Source of the DNA: Pseudomonas neuropathica
Lineage (GTDB): Bacteria > Pseudomonadota > Gammaproteobacteria > Pseudomonadales > Pseudomonadaceae
NCBI RefSeq assembly: GCF_015461835.1
Contig: NZ_JACOPX010000001.1
Location: 1 to 64,000, forward strand
Direction of reading: 5' to 3'
Length of the DNA: 64,000 nucleotides
Under the pieces are notes generated by a model that saw only the letters and a list, made by a program, of their open reading frames with translations, was not told the DNA's origin and made no database searches. The translations under genes were made by a program, and so were the position numbers. This document shows, in pieces, positions 62,935 to 64,000 of the stretch (positions are counted from its first letter, which is position 1; each line of letters begins with the position of its first letter).

Positions 62935-63020
62935 TAAAAACCAATAACAGCACGCAGACAAAAACACCAAACAAACTGCATCAATTTCCAGATTGCCCAC
63001 AACCAACATCCCCCTTATAA

Positions 63021-63090
63021 AAACCTGCAAGCGCTACTTATATAAACCCTTTCGGTAGCGCCTTTCCCTAAAACAAGTTAATGCAGGTTT
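63021..63090. promoter_or_regulatory. Nested inverted repeat over PI-PLC start region
   Basis: The outer arms AAACCTGCA (63021-63029) and TGCAGGTTT (63082-63090) are perfect; the inner arms GCGCTAC (63031-63037) and GTAGCGC (63055-63061) are perfect too. The outer right arm contains the only Shine-Dalgarno candidate (AGG, 8 bases before the ATG), so an RNA hairpin would hide it. The region also holds TATAAA-like elements (63015-63020, 63041-63046), so it may instead be a DNA operator around the promoter. The 62935-63095 gap is AT-rich. Confidence 0.55.
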
Positions 63091-63095
63091 AAACA

Positions 63096-63953
63096 ATGGA
63101 CATTCAATACAGTAATCATCAATGGATGACTGCGACCCCCGCTATCGACACCCTGTCGCTTTTCGAACTGACGCTGCCCGGCACACACAACGCAGGCAGT
63201 GACTGGCAAGCCTCCTACCCCTTTTTCGGCCCGCCGCGCCATTGGCTGGCGTGTCAGCACAATACGTTCTACCACCAGCTCCAGCACGGCTCCAGAGTAC
63301 TTGACATACGTTTGACCTACGATGCAAAAGCCGAAGGTCTTGGCAAGTTCCAAATGCATCACAATGGTTACCGTAATTCCAGGACACTGGGACATTTGGT
63401 GACCGACATCAATAATTTTCTCGACAGAAACCCCAACGAGTTCATCATCGTCGACTTTCATGAGCTGGCTGGCGATAACTTCGATTACAAGTTCTTCAAC
63501 GACATGATCCTTCATCTAATGGGTAAACGACTGATCCCGCGAAACAACCGAACGCTTAATCTGGAGCAACTAAAGCGTATCAGCCCTGTTCAGCGAGTCT
63601 TGGTCGCTGCGCGCTCTCACCAGCAACTTCACAGCGGTATATTTATCGATTCGATCGATCATGAGTGGTCGGGAAATGGAATTACCAGCGCCAGTGAGTT
63701 ACAGCAATTCATTGGCAATTTAATGAAGAACTCGTTCAACGTCTGGGCCCCTTGGTCGCTGTCTGCCACCAGCTACAGCGCGGTCGGTGGCCCGGTAGAT
63801 ATTCATTCCGAGCTCGACGACTGGTTTGATCCAGCCAAAAGTGACTGGGCGCGGAAGTGCAATATCATCAATGTCGATTTCATCGAAGAGTCGCGAATCG
63901 TTGAGTTTTGCCGCACAGCCAACCTGCTCAAGGTGCGTCGGCCTAACGCCTGA
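63096..63953 (+). CDS. PI-PLC-like phosphodiesterase without signal peptide
   Basis: A 285-aa protein with a bacterial PI-PLC X-type domain. The two general acid-base His are visible: His31 in LPGTHNAGS and His88 or His89 in QMHHNGY, with Asp70 and Arg72 in RVLDIRLTYD; the Bacillus enzyme uses His32 and His82. Family members cleave phosphatidylinositol or GPI anchors, lipids rare in bacteria, so eukaryotic membranes are a likely target; some relatives act otherwise. No signal peptide is present at either candidate start, which is unusual for a PI-PLC and suggests another delivery path. The window ends shortly after, with a ribosome site for a further gene. Confidence 0.85.
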   Translation: MDIQYSNHQWMTATPAIDTLSLFELTLPGTHNAGSDWQASYPFFGPPRHWLACQHNTFYHQLQHGSRVLDIRLTYDAKAEGLGKFQMHHNGYRNSRTLGHLVTDINNFLDRNPNEFIIVDFHELAGDNFDYKFFNDMILHLMGKRLIPRNNRTLNLEQLKRISPVQRVLVAARSHQQLHSGIFIDSIDHEWSGNGITSASELQQFIGNLMKNSFNVWAPWSLSATSYSAVGGPVDIHSELDDWFDPAKSDWARKCNIINVDFIEESRIVEFCRTANLLKVRRPNA

Positions 63954-63986
63954 TCGGCACGTTTTCAGGCACTGGCACACAAGAAC

Positions 63987-63999
63987 CGGAAGAGGCATG
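63987..63999 (+). promoter_or_regulatory. Ribosome binding site and start of a following gene
   Basis: GGAAGAGGCATG ends the window: a good Shine-Dalgarno (GGAAGAGG) followed at once by an ATG at 63997-63999, 43 bases after the PI-PLC stop. It suggests a further gene in the same transcript that continues beyond the window, although the spacing between site and ATG is short. Confidence 0.4.
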
Positions 64000-64000
64000 A

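Noticed and set aside
1..64000. Search for CRISPR arrays, tRNA/rRNA genes, prophage or transposase genes
   Set aside because: No regularly spaced short repeats, no cloverleaf or rRNA sequence and no transposase or phage protein was recognised; the only repeats are REP/REPIN and MITE-like units.

Overview
This 64 kb window is GC-rich, single-copy chromosomal DNA from a Pseudomonas of the P. fluorescens group. The best evidence is the intact extracellular protease/lipase cluster in the order aprA-inh-aprD-aprE-aprF-prtA-prtB-lipA, known from fluorescent pseudomonads. A MexEF-OprN pump, a DUF1652 protein and several Pseudomonas-type intergenic palindromes (REP/REPIN-like) agree with this. I see no rRNA, tRNA, CRISPR array or complete insertion sequence.

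0.2-18 kb (minus strand): secreted hydrolases. The serralysin-type metalloprotease AprA, its inhibitor Inh and the type I exporter AprDEF are followed by two subtilisin-type autotransporters (PrtA, PrtB) and two family I.3 RTX lipases. The distal lipase keeps every landmark of the 617-residue PML-type enzyme. The proximal one is a paralogue that has lost the first lid segment. The aprA leader carries a perfect-consensus RsmA/RsmE site over its Shine-Dalgarno, which fits Gac/Rsm control.

18-28 kb: a polyamine-type cluster on the minus strand (AraC-type regulator with a SnoaL-like front domain, FAD amine oxidoreductase, cupin, PotF-like binding protein), then a DUF1652 protein, a UvrD-type helicase, a pirin and phosphoglucomutase. 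28-33.6 kb: a MocR-type regulator with an eroded PLP site downstream of an unrecognised 488-aa protein, then a quinone-oxidoreductase-like MDR protein divergent from a LysR regulator. 33.6-35.4 kb: a compact PAAR / GxSxG hydrolase / lipoprotein cassette that looks like a type VI effector-immunity module. 35.6-48.2 kb: an M20 dipeptidase, mexEF-oprN, an AaeAB-like FUSC efflux operon and a membrane-anchored TPR protein.

48.4-58.8 kb: a dense signalling locus. It has a two-domain KaiC-like ATPase overlapping a hybrid histidine kinase and, facing it, a chain of overlapping genes: a CHASE3-GAF-HK-REC-REC-REC kinase, a CheR, a CheB without receiver domain, a REC-HK kinase and a stand-alone receiver. 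A second stand-alone receiver diverges from the chain. No chemoreceptor, CheA or CheW is present, so the methylation target is open.

59-64 kb: a 779-aa protein whose C-terminus carries the R / STS / E landmarks of cholera/pertussis-type ADP-ribosyltransferase toxins, a glycosyltransferase, and a leaderless PI-PLC-like protein whose start region lies in a nested inverted repeat. This region and the PAAR cassette look like accessory DNA. The signalling locus and the ADP-ribosyltransferase locus are the best candidates for undescribed biology.
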